In this document: piece by piece, positions 7,137-17,022 of the stretch
Layout: every line of letters starts with the position of its first letter
Position numbering within the stretch: the stretch's first letter is position 1
Origin: Bacteroidales bacterium
Lineage (GTDB): Bacteria > Bacteroidota > Bacteroidia > Bacteroidales > F082
Length of the DNA stretch: 44,993 nucleotides
Reading direction: 5' to 3'
Assembly: GCA_017632935.1 (NCBI GenBank)
Contig: JAGBQJ010000033.1
Coordinates: 1 to 44,993, forward strand
Program-made: the position numbers and the translations under genes
The notes under the pieces: generated by a model
What the model saw: only the letters and a program-made list of their open reading frames with translations
Databases searched by the model: none
What the model was told of the DNA's origin: nothing

Positions 7137-8733
7137 GCTCCCGTTTACGAAGTTCCAGTTTCTGAGGGGTATAGAATATGGTACCATCGGGAACAATAGA
7201 ATCCGTCCCAGGATAATACATCGTATAAACCGGGTCATGATTATACACTACTGTTGTTAATTGCGGCGCATTGACAGGTTCGCCAAGCAGATAACAAAAC
7301 GTTAGGTTTTTCTGGTATCTCCATTCGTAATAGACAAGCACATGTCCTTCATCCATTGATGAATAGTACTTGTCAAAAAAAGCAATTCTTTCACGCAAAA
7401 AACCAACCGCTCGTTGTGAGGCAGATGCATAGTCGACACCATGTCGGGAATTATACTTGGCGTTATCTCGGTCAGCTTCATGGGAAAGTGAGGAAGCAAG
7501 ACTGTCGAATGGGTGTTCCTCAAGATAACGATGGCAAACTGAACTGATTTCATTCATATAACAGTCGCAGACCACTTGTTGAAAGTCCTCGTGTTGGCAC
7601 AGATAATAGAGTAAGCCTCCCGAACTAGCAATACCAACATTCCCTTTTTGTTCACAGACAAACATTTCGTTAGAAAAAACAAGCATTCCATCCAGGAAAT
7701 GATCATTGTCAAGAGTTCTGTCAAAATCCCAAGCAGGACCAGCATATATTTTCGGGTCGTTCACATCGGTATCTTTATACATGAAAAAACTTGCCCAACC
7801 ACCATCCCAATTCAACAACAACTCATTGAGCAAATAATAACGGGCAAAAGATTCCACATCGATATATTCGGAATAATGCCTGCCGCTTTCAGGACATATT
7901 CCATCCGGTGCCATGATAGCACTCTCCATCTCGTTGTAAAGATTGGCAATGTAGTCCACCTCGTTAGGCGAGGCATATTTCGGTGAACGGATACGGATGT
8001 GGTCTTCGGCATTCGAGACAAAGCCGCTAAAACTCCTTTGATAGGGACTTCTAGGTCCGGAATTCTCAATCAGATAACCACCAGTGATGTCGTCAGGATC
8101 GTTGTCAAGCAAGAAACCCATACGCTGAACTAATGGTCCTTTCCTACCTCGACCGTACCATTCATATTCTTCCAATGGTTTTTGATTATACCATTCGTTC
8201 CGTTCTTCAAGGTCAGCGATGTCAAGGGCATCTTTGCCCACATGCACTTTGTTGGTAATTTGGTACAGTCCCCAATAGGTGTCGTTGATATAAAGGGTTA
8301 GATAAGCATACCTTGGGGCAGGTATCCCGAAGGCAAGAGCCAGATCCAATGCAATGGCATTACGGATGTAGCTCTCATCACATGCATTGGCCAACAAGAC
8401 AAAGGTTTTCCCTCTATCAAGTCCGAAGAAAGCCTGTTTTTTTGGAAATTTAATGGCAAACGGTTTCTTCTTCTCGTCGAATGAACCGTTACCCCTAGTT
8501 TTGATATGGGTGAGGTTGCCTTGAAACAAGGTGTCGCCTTTAACATCGGTGAGTACGGCGTATGCCGAAACCTTATTGTCACGTTGTGCCAAAATGGAGT
8601 CTAATTGCAAGGAAGACATGGTGATATGCAACGAAGGCAAGGAGGAAAAATCCTCTTGCTCCTCCTCATGATGACAATTGGTGCAGGCCAAGGCAAAAAA
8701 AGCTATAGCTATGATAAGTATTCGTTTCGGCAT
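7069..8733 (-). CDS. CotH-kinase-family lipoprotein
   Basis: A 554-residue exported protein with a short hydrophobic signal and a likely lipobox (A-L-A-C at about residues 14-17). The CotH-like core is visible: T-R-G-N-G-S-F followed by K-K-P-F-A-I-K-F, then L-L-A-N-A-x-D with I-R-N-A, the G-L-Y-Q motif after L-Y-I-N-D-T-Y-W, and G-P-A-W-D-F-D-R-T-L-D-N in the second half. CotH of Bacillus is an atypical kinase phosphorylating spore-coat proteins; in this phylum relatives are secreted and their substrates are unknown. I start at ATG 8733 because the longer frame begins with TTG. The 3' end overlaps dus on the other strand by 68 bases. Confidence 0.82.
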   Translation of the reverse strand: MPKRILIIAIAFFALACTNCHHEEEQEDFSSLPSLHITMSSLQLDSILAQRDNKVSAYAVLTDVKGDTLFQGNLTHIKTRGNGSFDEKKKPFAIKFPKKQAFFGLDRGKTFVLLANACDESYIRNAIALDLALAFGIPAPRYAYLTLYINDTYWGLYQITNKVHVGKDALDIADLEERNEWYNQKPLEEYEWYGRGRKGPLVQRMGFLLDNDPDDITGGYLIENSGPRSPYQRSFSGFVSNAEDHIRIRSPKYASPNEVDYIANLYNEMESAIMAPDGICPESGRHYSEYIDVESFARYYLLNELLLNWDGGWASFFMYKDTDVNDPKIYAGPAWDFDRTLDNDHFLDGMLVFSNEMFVCEQKGNVGIASSGGLLYYLCQHEDFQQVVCDCYMNEISSVCHRYLEEHPFDSLASSLSHEADRDNAKYNSRHGVDYASASQRAVGFLRERIAFFDKYYSSMDEGHVLVYYEWRYQKNLTFCYLLGEPVNAPQLTTVVYNHDPVYTMYYPGTDSIVPDGTIFYTPQKLELRKREPTNQEVLMRRIRKKLAKIGLDF

Positions 8734-8745
8734 AAAGGTCAAATA

Positions 8746-8769
8746 AGCCCGCCAGGTTTCTGGCGGGCT
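8746..8769 (-). terminator. Hairpin after ornithine aminotransferase
   Basis: A perfect ten-pair GC-rich stem, AGCCCGCCAG with CTGGCGGGCT, with a four-base loop, between rocD and the CotH-like gene. On the minus strand it is followed by TATTTG, a weak T-tract. It ends rocD and leaves only about 12 bases before the CotH-like start. Confidence 0.6.
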
Positions 8770-8791
8770 ATTCTACAGATTATGGATCAAA

Positions 8792-10024
8792 TCATTCGAA
8801 GGAGGCGATGGCCTTCTTGATGATTTCGATGGCTTCGCGCAGCTCGGCCTCGGTGATGACCAAGGGCGGGGCGAAGCGAATGATGTGCTGATGGGTGGGC
8901 TTGGCCAGCAAGCCGAGGTCACGCATCTTCAGGCACACGTCCCAAGCTTCCTTACCGTCTTTGGGTTTGATGATCACGGCGTTGAGCAAGCCCTTACCAC
9001 GGACTTTCTCAATCATCGGGCTCTTGATCTTGTTGATTTCCTCGCGGAAGATTTTACCGAGACGCTCGGCGTTCTCCATCAGGTGCTCTTCCTTGATGAC
9101 CTCAAGGGCGGCGATGCTCACGCGGGCAGCAATCGGGTTGCCGCCGAAGGTGGAGCCGTGCTCACCGGGCTTGATGTTCAGCATGATGTCGTCATCGGCC
9201 AAGACGCAGCTCACCGGAACCACACCGCCACCGAGGGCTTTGCCCAGGATGAGGATGTCGGGGCGCACGCCTTCGTGGTCGCAGGCCAGCATCTTACCTG
9301 TACGGGCGATGCCGCACTGCACCTCGTCGGCCATGAACAGTACGTTGTACTTCTTGCAGATGTCGTAGCACTTCTTCAAGTAGCCTTCGTCCGGCACATA
9401 AACGCCAGCCTCGCCTTGGATGGGCTCCAGCAGGAAACCGGCAATCTCCTTACCTTCCTTGGCCAGCACTTGCTCCAGTGCGTCGGGGTCGTTGTAAGGG
9501 ATGCGAATGAAACCAGGAGTCATGGGGCCGTAGTTGGCGTAGCTCTCGGGGTCGTTACTCATCGTGATGATGGTGATGGTGCGGCCATGGAAGTTGCCTT
9601 CACAGCACACGATCTTCACCTTGTCATTCGGAATACCCTTCTTGACGACACCCCAACGGCGGGCAAGCTTCAAGCCTGTCTCGTCGGCTTCGGCGCCCGA
9701 GTTCATGGGCAACACCTTGTCATAGCCGAAGTATTCGGTCACATATTTCTCCCACACGCCGAGTGCGTCGTTATAGAAGGCGCGGCTGCTGAGGGTGAGG
9801 CGTTCGGCCTGGTCGGTCATGGCCTTGATGATTTTCGGGTGGCAGTGACCTTGGTTGACAGCGGAATAAGCCGACAGGAAGTCGAAATACTCTTTGCCTT
9901 CGACGTCCCACACCTTGGCGCCCTTACCTTTGGCGAGGACGACCGGCAGCGGGTGATAGTTATGGGCACCGTACTTGGCTTCCAGGTCCATAGCTTGTTG
10001 CGATGATGTGATTTTTTCAATCAT
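8792..10024 (-). CDS. rocD: Ornithine aminotransferase
   Basis: A PLP enzyme of class III that converts ornithine plus 2-oxoglutarate to glutamate semialdehyde and glutamate. It matches end to end: N-Y-H-P-L-P-V-V-L and [13 protein letters not shown] near the N-terminus, N-S-G-A-E-A cofactor loop, [18 protein letters not shown], and the Schiff-base lysine K262 in L-G-K-A-L-G-G-G. At 410 residues it has the usual length. ATG at 10024 is chosen over an upstream in-frame TTG. It has its own promoter at 10074-10081 and its own hairpin terminator, so it appears monocistronic. Confidence 0.93.
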   Translation of the reverse strand: MIEKITSSQQAMDLEAKYGAHNYHPLPVVLAKGKGAKVWDVEGKEYFDFLSAYSAVNQGHCHPKIIKAMTDQAERLTLSSRAFYNDALGVWEKYVTEYFGYDKVLPMNSGAEADETGLKLARRWGVVKKGIPNDKVKIVCCEGNFHGRTITIITMSNDPESYANYGPMTPGFIRIPYNDPDALEQVLAKEGKEIAGFLLEPIQGEAGVYVPDEGYLKKCYDICKKYNVLFMADEVQCGIARTGKMLACDHEGVRPDILILGKALGGGVVPVSCVLADDDIMLNIKPGEHGSTFGGNPIAARVSIAALEVIKEEHLMENAERLGKIFREEINKIKSPMIEKVRGKGLLNAVIIKPKDGKEAWDVCLKMRDLGLLAKPTHQHIIRFAPPLVITEAELREAIEIIKKAIASFE

Positions 10025-10073
10025 TGTATTCAAAATTTAAAGATTTAAAATTTAAGATTCAAAATTTGGACTG

Positions 10074-10081
10074 CAAAGGTA
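10074..10081 (-). promoter_or_regulatory. -7 element for rocD
   Basis: Read on the minus strand: TACCTTTG, a full match to TAnnTTTG, 49 bases before the rocD ATG. The segment between it and rocD is AT-rich with repeats of TTTAAA/AAATTT. Confidence 0.6.
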
Positions 10082-10100
10082 GGGTTTTATTTTCAAGGTT

Positions 10101-11531
10101 TTACACTTTGGCTCGTTTTTTACGAACAATTTTGTATGCCACGAACAAAACCACTATAAAAAGCACGATAGCCAGAAGGCCGAAGAAGGCCAGACGATAT
10201 TGGTTGCGTTGGGATTGTAAGGTTTGCATTTGCTCGTTTTGGGAGTCGTATCTGTCAAAGAGCCCTTGTGTTTCCTCTTGAAGTGCGCTGAGTTGATCGT
10301 ACAAGTCGTTGGCTTCGCGCTGAAGTGCTTGCTTTTGCTCATCGAGAGCATCTAATTCTTTTGCCATCTCATCGAAACGACCCATACGTGCATAGTTGAG
10401 GATGAGCGGTTTCTTCGTGGCAGACTCCATCATGGTGATGCCTGATTTCTTTGCCTGCTCCGCATAAAGGTCAAGATAATGCATAGAGAGGGAAACCTTG
10501 CCCTGCGCAGCATACAAATGGCCAAGGCCCAAGGCGGCCTGCATCATGCCGAAATAGTAGCTGTTACCCTCAGCTAATGCATAGGCCTCTTCAAGATAGC
10601 TTTTCGCTTTCAACTCTTCGCTACGAGAAACGGCCAAGTTGCCCATCTCAACCAACAAATCCGCCTTCGTGTTGACCACTTCTTCCAAACTGCCCGTGGG
10701 CCATTCCACTTGGTCAGCACAAGCCATGGCCTTCTCGAAATAGAACTTGGCCGAATCATATTTGACAAGATCTTTCTCAAACAAGATGCCGTAATTCTTA
10801 TAAACCAACAGCAAAAAATCATTACGCTCCAAGTCTTCAAATGCCGTGATGGCTTCCCGATATAGTTTCCTTGACTCGGCAAACCTTCCCCACTCCATGT
10901 AGAGGTTAGCCAAGTTTGCATTCGTCCTGGCAATCTCAAACTTATCGTTCAATGCAACATACAATGCTCGGCATTTCTTGAAATTCGTCTCAGAGCCCTC
11001 AAAATCGTGTATTTGATACTGGATGACAGCCATATTGGCATAAATGTTGGCCTCAGCCAAGGTGTCGTTTCGCTCTTTAGCAAACGACAGCACTTTTTCG
11101 TATATCACAAACGCCGAATCGATATTGCCCAACACCTGCTCAAAGTAGGCTTGATCCCAAAGGTCTTCGAAAGCTCGTGCATCATTACCTGCGGCCTTGT
11201 GAAGATTATAGGCTTTCTTAAAACAATCCTGCGCCAAGTCAAGATCGAGATGATAACCGTAATGCAAGCCTAAGGCGTATGTGGCATCCGCCTCCAAATC
11301 GTCAAAGTCCTGTGCATGCGCTTCTTCAATAGCCTTCTCGCCCCAATCAACGCAGTCGTCAAACGAAAAGTCGAAGAACGCCTTTGAGAGTTTGATCATT
11401 GTCTCCACCTTCTCACGCCCTTCTTGTGTCGACAACACACTGCGCAGGCTGTCCACAACACGGGTCTCCTCTTGAGCGAAAGTCCAAGTCGAGAAAACGG
11501 CAAAAACCACTATGAGCAGCAACCGTTTCAT
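10101..11531 (-). CDS. Secreted TPR protein with C-terminal membrane anchor
   Basis: A 476-residue protein: signal peptide ending F-A-Q at 18-20; about seven tetratricopeptide repeats between residues 30 and 375; a coiled coil from about 385 to 440 (rich in Q, L and E); one transmembrane helix at about 445-468; and a basic tail R-K-K-R. The layout is the periplasmic sensor half of Bacteroidota TPR histidine kinases and LuxR-type regulators, but no kinase or DNA-binding domain follows. The start ATG overlaps the TGA of the MBL hydrolase by four bases, so the two are translated together. Role unknown; a scaffold or truncated sensor is possible. Confidence 0.8.
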   Translation of the reverse strand: MKRLLLIVVFAVFSTWTFAQEETRVVDSLRSVLSTQEGREKVETMIKLSKAFFDFSFDDCVDWGEKAIEEAHAQDFDDLEADATYALGLHYGYHLDLDLAQDCFKKAYNLHKAAGNDARAFEDLWDQAYFEQVLGNIDSAFVIYEKVLSFAKERNDTLAEANIYANMAVIQYQIHDFEGSETNFKKCRALYVALNDKFEIARTNANLANLYMEWGRFAESRKLYREAITAFEDLERNDFLLLVYKNYGILFEKDLVKYDSAKFYFEKAMACADQVEWPTGSLEEVVNTKADLLVEMGNLAVSRSEELKAKSYLEEAYALAEGNSYYFGMMQAALGLGHLYAAQGKVSLSMHYLDLYAEQAKKSGITMMESATKKPLILNYARMGRFDEMAKELDALDEQKQALQREANDLYDQLSALQEETQGLFDRYDSQNEQMQTLQSQRNQYRLAFFGLLAIVLFIVVLFVAYKIVRKKRAKV

Positions 11532-12172
11532 CCCAGGAACATGTTAAACCGTTGTTCATCAAAGATGGTCGTGCTTTCGCCATGGCCGGAGAATACTTCG
11601 GTGTCGTCGGGAAGACAGAACAAGCGCTCCTTGATGCTCGTACGAAGCTGCTCAAAACTGCCCCCAGGAAAGTCGGTGCGCCCGATGCTGCGGCAGAAGA
11701 GCGCATCGCCAGTGAACACCCAACCTTCTATTTCGGCATAGAGGCTGATGCTGCCTTGGGCATGGCCTGGTGTGCAGATGACCTCCAAGGTACTCTCCCC
11801 CACCTCGATGATCTCGCCGTCCTCCAAGTCTCGGTCGGGCAGCTCGCAGTCTCCATTAAAAGGCAGTCCGAACATCGCCGCCTGTTGCCTCGAACGGAGG
11901 AAGTCGTTCTTCACGTTGGGATGTGCCGCCACATTAATGCCATAACGTTTCTTAACGGCAGCGTTGCCCACGATGTGGTCAATATGCCCATGCGTGCTGA
12001 TGACCATCTGCGGCTTGAGGCGATGGCTGTCGATGAAGCCGAAAAGTTCATTTTCCTCACCGGCATCGGAGCAGCCTGGGTCGATAATGACGCATTCCTT
12101 GGTATTGTCGTCGTATACGACGTAAGTGTTTTCCGCGAAAGGATTAAAGACGAATTGTTCGAGTTTGAGCAT
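11528..12172 (-). CDS. MBL-fold hydrolase, glyoxalase II-like
   Basis: A 214-residue metallo-beta-lactamase-fold enzyme. The metal motif T-H61-G-H63-I-D65-H66 is complete; T-P-G-H at about residue 135, F-T-G-D near 155 and F-S-G-H-G near 195 supply the remaining ligands. The short form without the C-terminal glutathione-binding domain is common in Bacteroidota, where the substrate is a small thioester or persulfide and is usually unproven. It is the first gene of a two-gene operon with the TPR membrane protein and has a promoter at 12190-12197. Confidence 0.85.
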   Translation of the reverse strand: MLKLEQFVFNPFAENTYVVYDDNTKECVIIDPGCSDAGEENELFGFIDSHRLKPQMVISTHGHIDHIVGNAAVKKRYGINVAAHPNVKNDFLRSRQQAAMFGLPFNGDCELPDRDLEDGEIIEVGESTLEVICTPGHAQGSISLYAEIEGWVFTGDALFCRSIGRTDFPGGSFEQLRTSIKERLFCLPDDTEVFSGHGESTTIFDEQRFNMFLG

Positions 12173-12189
12173 AACCTTGTTTTTCGGGG

Positions 12190-12238
12190 CAAAGGTAGGG
12201 ATTTTTCCGCAGTATTCTAAAGAATTTGCCTATCTTTG
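12190..12238. promoter_or_regulatory. Divergent promoters, MBL hydrolase and outer-membrane protein
   Basis: Minus strand: TACCTTTG at 12190-12197, 18 bases from the hydrolase start. Plus strand: TATCTTTG at 12231-12238, 19 bases from the ATG at 12258. Both are full TAnnTTTG matches with short leaders; clear -33 TTTG boxes are not seen. Confidence 0.65.
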
Positions 12239-12257
12239 TCCGCTAAATCTGGTATTA

Positions 12258-15200
12258 ATGTTGTCGAAAAAACGATACGCGATGCTGTTGTTGCTGCTTA
12301 TGGCTGCAACTCCGATGGCCCTTGCCCAGTTCTACAACGGCATGAACATGCCCTTTGGGAAGAACCGCGTGCAGTGGAATGACTTCCATTGGTCGTATTA
12401 CATGAACGACAACTTCGACGTGTATTTCTATCAAGGTGGCGACGACCTCGCGCGCTATGCACAGTCCTACGCTAAAGACCAGATTCCACAATTAGAAGGC
12501 CGCCTCAACAGCCGCTTTGGAAAGAAGATCCAGTTCATCGTCTTCAACAGCAAGGGCGACTTCAAGCAAAGCAACATCGACCTTGAGGAAGAAGAATATG
12601 GCAACACGGGCGGCATCACCAAAATCATCGGTTCGAAGGTCATCCTCTACTTCGACGGCGACTACACCAATTTTGAGGCACAAATCCGCGAAGGCATAGC
12701 GAGGCTGTTGTTCAGTCAAGTCATGAACGGCACCTCGATAGGCTCACAACTGCGCAGCTCCTACCGCTACGATATCCCGCAATGGTTCCAAGACGGTCTG
12801 GTGGCTTTTATCGCCGGCAACTGGGACTGCCACAAGGAAGCCCAACTGCAACGCGGCATTATGTCCGGCAACTACAAGAAAATCAACCACCTCCGCGATG
12901 AAGATGCCTTGATTGCGGGCTATTCCTTCTGGAACTTCATCGACGAGAAATATGGCAGCAAGTCGTTCAACGACATCTTGACCTTGGCCGAGAGCACACA
13001 GAATGTGAAAAAGTCGCTGCTCTACGTCACGGGTAAGAAATACAAGGTACTAGTTGAGGAATGGTATGACTTTTACAAGGCGCGCTACGAAACCCTGATG
13101 GCCAACCAACCCACTGACCAGATGAAGCTGAAATACAGAAAGTACCGCACCTTCACCCAGCCTGCCATTAGCCCAAATGGGAGATATATCGCATACGTCA
13201 GCAATGATGAGGGCAAGATCCGTCTTTGGCTTGAAGACCTACAAACGGGCAAGCGACAACGGCTCTTCAAGGCGGGCTACCGCTCCGATGAGAACATCGA
13301 TACCAGTTTCCCACTCCTGGCCTGGCATCCCAACGGCGAAATCCTGTCATTCATCCTTGAGGAAGAAGGAAAGATCCAGCTATATAACCTAGACATTAAT
13401 TCGGGCAAGAAAGCCAGCACCTACCTCTTCGACTTCCAGAAGGTCAGCTCATTTTCATACGCCCATAAGAGCCGGAAGATTGTTTTGGCTGCCACCCGCA
13501 TGGGCAAACCCGATATCTATGTTTACAACCTGTTTTCCAACACCGTAGAGCAAATCACAAACGATTATCACACTGACCTGAATCCCGTTTTCACCTTCGA
13601 TGACCGACAGATTGTGTTCAGCTCGAACCGCGACAACGACACGCTGAAGGTCGACGAAAAAATCGGTTTCCAAAGCAAGCAATTCGACCTGTTTGCCTTC
13701 AATTATATTAATAAAGGTGAGGTGCTCCAAAACCTGACGAAGCAACGCCATTCCAACAGCATCCTACCCGAGCCACTCAAGGACGGCAGCTTGCTCTACC
13801 TGAACGACACCAGCGGTTTCTACAACCTCTACCAGATCCGCTTCGACAGCGCCATCAGCCATATTGACACCATCGTGCATTACCGCTATTTTGGCAAGAA
13901 AGAGCAACTCACGGACTATTCCGCCAACATCATCGACTACAGCTACCAGCCCCGCGACCACAAAGCCGCTTTGCTGATGGCCGACCAAAATGGCGAGAAG
14001 TTCTTCATGTCGCCTATCCTGCGGGGTCACAATCAAAGCATCAGCCAGATGAGTCCCTATGCGCAAAAGAGACTATTGAACGAGTTGATACTGAAAGAGA
14101 AAGACACCGTCGTAGAGCATATCTCCAAGCACCGTTTCTCGGCTAGCTACCGCTTTTCACGACGCAAAAAACAAATCAGCGGACCCCTGGGCAGCGACTC
14201 AACCCAAGTAGTGCAAAGCAACATACCCGTGCCCAAACCCCGACAGAGAGACACCATTCAACGCCCGAACAACTACTACGTGGAGCTCTTTGCGGATGAG
14301 CTGATGAGCCAAATCGACTTCACCAGCATGAACTACAGCTACCAGCCCTTCAGCGGCGGCGGCACACCCATCTACCTCAACTCGGGCTTCAATGTCTTCC
14401 TCGGCACCAAGATGAAAGACCTGATGGAAGACTACAAGATCGAACTCGGCGTGAAGCTCAACACCAGCCTCACCAACAACGAATACCTGCTGCGCTTCAG
14501 CGACTACAGCAAACGCGTCGACAAGAGCATCACTCTGCACCGCTATGTCACCGATGACTATTCCTATTTCTATTATCGCACTTTCACCAACGAGGCTTTC
14601 TACACACTAAGCTATCCTTTCAGCGAGATACTCAGCCTCAGAGGCACTGCCATCTATAGGCTAGACCACAGAGTCAACCTGGCCATCGACGACTTCAGTC
14701 TTGGCGACAAGGATGTCTATGAAAACTGGGGCGGATTGCGTGCTGAACTTGTCTACGACAATTCCAAAAAGCTGGGCACCAACCTGCTTGTCGGGGCAAG
14801 GGGAAAGATCTTTGCCGAGTATTATCAACGCATTGCCAGAAACACCAACAACATGGTCGTCGTGGGCTTCGATTACAGGCATTACACCCGTATCAGCCGC
14901 AACTTCATCTGGGCCAACCGCGTCGCTGGCAGCAGCTCGTTCGGGCAGCAGAAGCTTATCTATTACATGGGCGGTGTCGACAACTGGATCTTCGCCTCCT
15001 TCGACCAAGGTGCGCCCGTGGACTACACACAAAACTACGCCTACCAAACCTTGGCCACCAACATGCGTGGCTTCCAACAGAACATCCGCAACGGCAACAA
15101 CTTCGTGGTCTTGAACAGCGAGCTGCGCTTCCCCGTATTCAGTTATTTCACCAACCGTCCCATCAACCTCAAGTTCATCAAGGACTTCCAAATCGTAGCC

Positions 15201-15458
15201 TTCGGTGACCTTGGCACCGCCTGGACGGGATGGAATCCCTACGACCCGAGCAACTCGCTCTACAACACACATATCAGCGACGGTAACCTAGACATCACCG
15301 TCACCGAGATGAAAGAGCCTTTGGTAGGTGGCGTTGGCTTTGGCCTGCGCACCACCCTCTTGGGTTACTTCATCAGAGGCGATATGGCTTGGGGGATACA
15401 AGACGGACAAATCTCGAAAAAGCCTCGCTATTACCTGTCGTTCAATCTGGATTTCTGA
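12258..15458 (+). CDS. Outer-membrane protein: pseudo-peptidase, TolB-like propeller, barrel
   Basis: A 1066-residue protein with a signal peptide ending A-L-A-Q at about residue 24. Residues 30-300 resemble a peptidase_MA-type gluzincin domain, but the HExxH position reads R144-E-G-I-A148 and the expected W-x-x-E-G is W176-F-Q-D-G, so zinc catalysis is unlikely. Residues about 300-650 hold TolB/WD40-like blades (S-P-N-G-R-Y-I-A-Y-V-S-N, F-D-D-R-Q-I-V-F-S-S-N-R-D). From about 690 on, alternating beta-strands with aromatic girdles end in F-N-L-D-F, as in outer-membrane barrels of the Omp85/surface-antigen type. ATG 12258 is chosen because the longer frame runs back through the promoter into the hydrolase gene. 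The last 28 bases overlap the convergent permease gene. Function unknown. Confidence 0.75.
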   Translation: MLSKKRYAMLLLLLMAATPMALAQFYNGMNMPFGKNRVQWNDFHWSYYMNDNFDVYFYQGGDDLARYAQSYAKDQIPQLEGRLNSRFGKKIQFIVFNSKGDFKQSNIDLEEEEYGNTGGITKIIGSKVILYFDGDYTNFEAQIREGIARLLFSQVMNGTSIGSQLRSSYRYDIPQWFQDGLVAFIAGNWDCHKEAQLQRGIMSGNYKKINHLRDEDALIAGYSFWNFIDEKYGSKSFNDILTLAESTQNVKKSLLYVTGKKYKVLVEEWYDFYKARYETLMANQPTDQMKLKYRKYRTFTQPAISPNGRYIAYVSNDEGKIRLWLEDLQTGKRQRLFKAGYRSDENIDTSFPLLAWHPNGEILSFILEEEGKIQLYNLDINSGKKASTYLFDFQKVSSFSYAHKSRKIVLAATRMGKPDIYVYNLFSNTVEQITNDYHTDLNPVFTFDDRQIVFSSNRDNDTLKVDEKIGFQSKQFDLFAFNYINKGEVLQNLTKQRHSNSILPEPLKDGSLLYLNDTSGFYNLYQIRFDSAISHIDTIVHYRYFGKKEQLTDYSANIIDYSYQPRDHKAALLMADQNGEKFFMSPILRGHNQSISQMSPYAQKRLLNELILKEKDTVVEHISKHRFSASYRFSRRKKQISGPLGSDSTQVVQSNIPVPKPRQRDTIQRPNNYYVELFADELMSQIDFTSMNYSYQPFSGGGTPIYLNSGFNVFLGTKMKDLMEDYKIELGVKLNTSLTNNEYLLRFSDYSKRVDKSITLHRYVTDDYSYFYYRTFTNEAFYTLSYPFSEILSLRGTAIYRLDHRVNLAIDDFSLGDKDVYENWGGLRAELVYDNSKKLGTNLLVGARGKIFAEYYQRIARNTNNMVVVGFDYRHYTRISRNFIWANRVAGSSSFGQQKLIYYMGGVDNWIFASFDQGAPVDYTQNYAYQTLATNMRGFQQNIRNGNNFVVLNSELRFPVFSYFTNRPINLKFIKDFQIVAFGDLGTAWTGWNPYDPSNSLYNTHISDGNLDITVTEMKEPLVGGVGFGLRTTLLGYFIRGDMAWGIQDGQISKKPRYYLSFNLDF

Positions 15459-16681
15459 TTACGTGACTGCCGCATGGCATGGCGCACCGTGAGGAAAGCT
15501 GAAGTGCAGCCCACCGCCAAAATCGTGGCGAAAATCAGCAACACATCCTTGAGTTTCAAAAGTACAGGATAGGCATCCACGACATAGTTGCCTTCACCCG
15601 TGCCAAACTTCACGAAGCCGAACTGCTGCTGTAAAAGCACCAGAATAATGCCGAGCAAAAGGCCGATGATACCGCCTGCAACGGAGATAAGGAGACCCTC
15701 GTTCATGAAAATCCTTTGGATCAAGCGGTTGTCAGCACCCATGGCCTTAAGGATTTCGGCGTCTTTGCGTTTGTCAATCATCAGCATGGAAAGCGAGCCG
15801 ACCACGTTGAAGGTGGCCAAAATCAAGATGAAAGTGAGGATGACATAGACCGCCCACTTCTCGGAACGCATGATTTTGTAAAGCGTCTCCTGCTGCTCCT
15901 GTTGGTTCTTCACAGAATAGTCAGACCCGATGACAGCAGCAACTGATTTCTTGATCTTATTAATATCGGCATTCGAGGTAGCAAAGACCTCTACGTTGGT
16001 TGCTTTGTTTTCATATTCAAGCAGTTCCGAAAGCATGTCAAAAGGCACAAGCACCAATTTTTCATCCTGTTCCTGCTCGGTGGAAAACACGCTTCGAACG
16101 GTGATGACATCAGAGTTAAAGCTGTTTTCGAGGTTCATTATTGAGGCATTGCCACGCTTGGGCACATAGATGCGCACTATCGCATACGGATTATAAGCAT
16201 TGATGCCGAGATACCAAGCCACACCCACACCTGGCACAGCGAAATAATGTTCGTCCTCATCGGAAAGCACCAACAAGCTGCTGTCTGCAGTGACCGCTCT
16301 AAAACGGTCAATAAGCTCGTACTCCAAGCCTACGCCCTTCACCTGCCCGATATGCTGCTTGTCGTTGGCACGAAATAATGCATCTTCGGTAATCGTAGGA
16401 ATCACATAACCAACACCTTGAATGTCTTTGAGTTGTCCCAAAGGAAATGCCGTCAAGTCGATGGTTTTGCCTTTCACCGGCGCAATTTGCAGGTCAGGCG
16501 TGAGGCGGTTGTTCATAGAAGAGATGACCTTCTCCAAGCCGTTGAACGCCGACAACACCACGATAAGTGCAAAAGAGCCCACGCTAATACCAAGAATGGA
16601 AATCCACGTGATGATATTAATGAGGTTGTGGCTCTTCTTGGCCAACAGGTAACGGTTTGCTATGAACAGCGGCAGTCTCAC
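15431..16681 (-). CDS. LolC/LolE-like ABC permease (FtsX superfamily)
   Basis: A 416-residue inner-membrane protein: one transmembrane helix at about 22-44 with the family sequence N-I-I-T-W-I-S-I-L-G-I-S-V-G, a large periplasmic domain (about 50-275), and three C-terminal helices. M-L-M-I-D-K-R-K-D-A-E-I-L-K-A-M-G-A is the conserved cytoplasmic coupling loop of MacB/FtsX-type permeases. LolC/E relatives extract lipoproteins from the inner membrane; the matching ATPase (LolD) is not in this window. The start is GTG at 16679-16681, overlapping the rbfA stop by four bases, so it is translationally coupled to rbfA. Confidence 0.87.
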   Translation of the reverse strand: MRLPLFIANRYLLAKKSHNLINIITWISILGISVGSFALIVVLSAFNGLEKVISSMNNRLTPDLQIAPVKGKTIDLTAFPLGQLKDIQGVGYVIPTITEDALFRANDKQHIGQVKGVGLEYELIDRFRAVTADSSLLVLSDEDEHYFAVPGVGVAWYLGINAYNPYAIVRIYVPKRGNASIMNLENSFNSDVITVRSVFSTEQEQDEKLVLVPFDMLSELLEYENKATNVEVFATSNADINKIKKSVAAVIGSDYSVKNQQEQQETLYKIMRSEKWAVYVILTFILILATFNVVGSLSMLMIDKRKDAEILKAMGADNRLIQRIFMNEGLLISVAGGIIGLLLGIILVLLQQQFGFVKFGTGEGNYVVDAYPVLLKLKDVLLIFATILAVGCTSAFLTVRHAMRQSRNQKSRLNDR

Positions 16682-17022
16682 TTGTCGGGATGCAGCAAGT
16701 TGTCAATGTTTTCGATATAGTCCAGAGAGTCATCCTCGATGAAACGCAACTCCGGCACCACGCGCATCTGATGACGGATGCGGTTGCCCAGCAGGCCACG
16801 GATGGCCTTGGCGTTTTGGTTTACCTCTTCCACAACCTTTTTCTTCTCATCCACGCCAAACACGCTCAGATACACACGGGCATACGACAAGTCAGATGTG
16901 ACATTGACACGCGTCACGGTAATCATCAACGAAGGCACCTGGGGTTTCAGCTCCTTCTGGAATATATCGCCTAATTCTTTCAGTAACAGTTTGTTTACTT
17001 TTTCTAATCGCTTTCCTTCCAT
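16678..17022 (-). CDS. rbfA: Ribosome-binding factor A
   Basis: A 114-residue KH-fold assembly factor of the 30S subunit. The family features are present: R-L-E-K-V-N-K-L-L-L-K-E-L near the N-terminus, I-T-V-T-R-V-N-V-T-S-D-L-S-Y-A-R-V-Y, and the C-terminal R-I-R-H-Q-M-R-V-V-P-E-L-R-F with D-D-S-L-D-Y. The length is typical. It precedes the LolC/E-like permease gene with a four-base overlap and follows dtd across a 131-base gap that holds a dispersed repeat and a possible promoter. Confidence 0.92.
   Translation of the reverse strand: MEGKRLEKVNKLLLKELGDIFQKELKPQVPSLMITVTRVNVTSDLSYARVYLSVFGVDEKKKVVEEVNQNAKAIRGLLGNRIRHQMRVVPELRFIEDDSLDYIENIDNLLHPDK

Noticed and set aside
8885-10006. 373-codon open frame opposite rocD
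   Set aside because: Antisense shadow of a well-conserved gene with strong codon bias; its translation is low-complexity in V, L, H and D.
12126-12257. N-terminal extension of the outer-membrane protein
   Set aside because: It runs back through the promoter and into the hydrolase gene on the opposite strand; the signal peptide begins at 12258.
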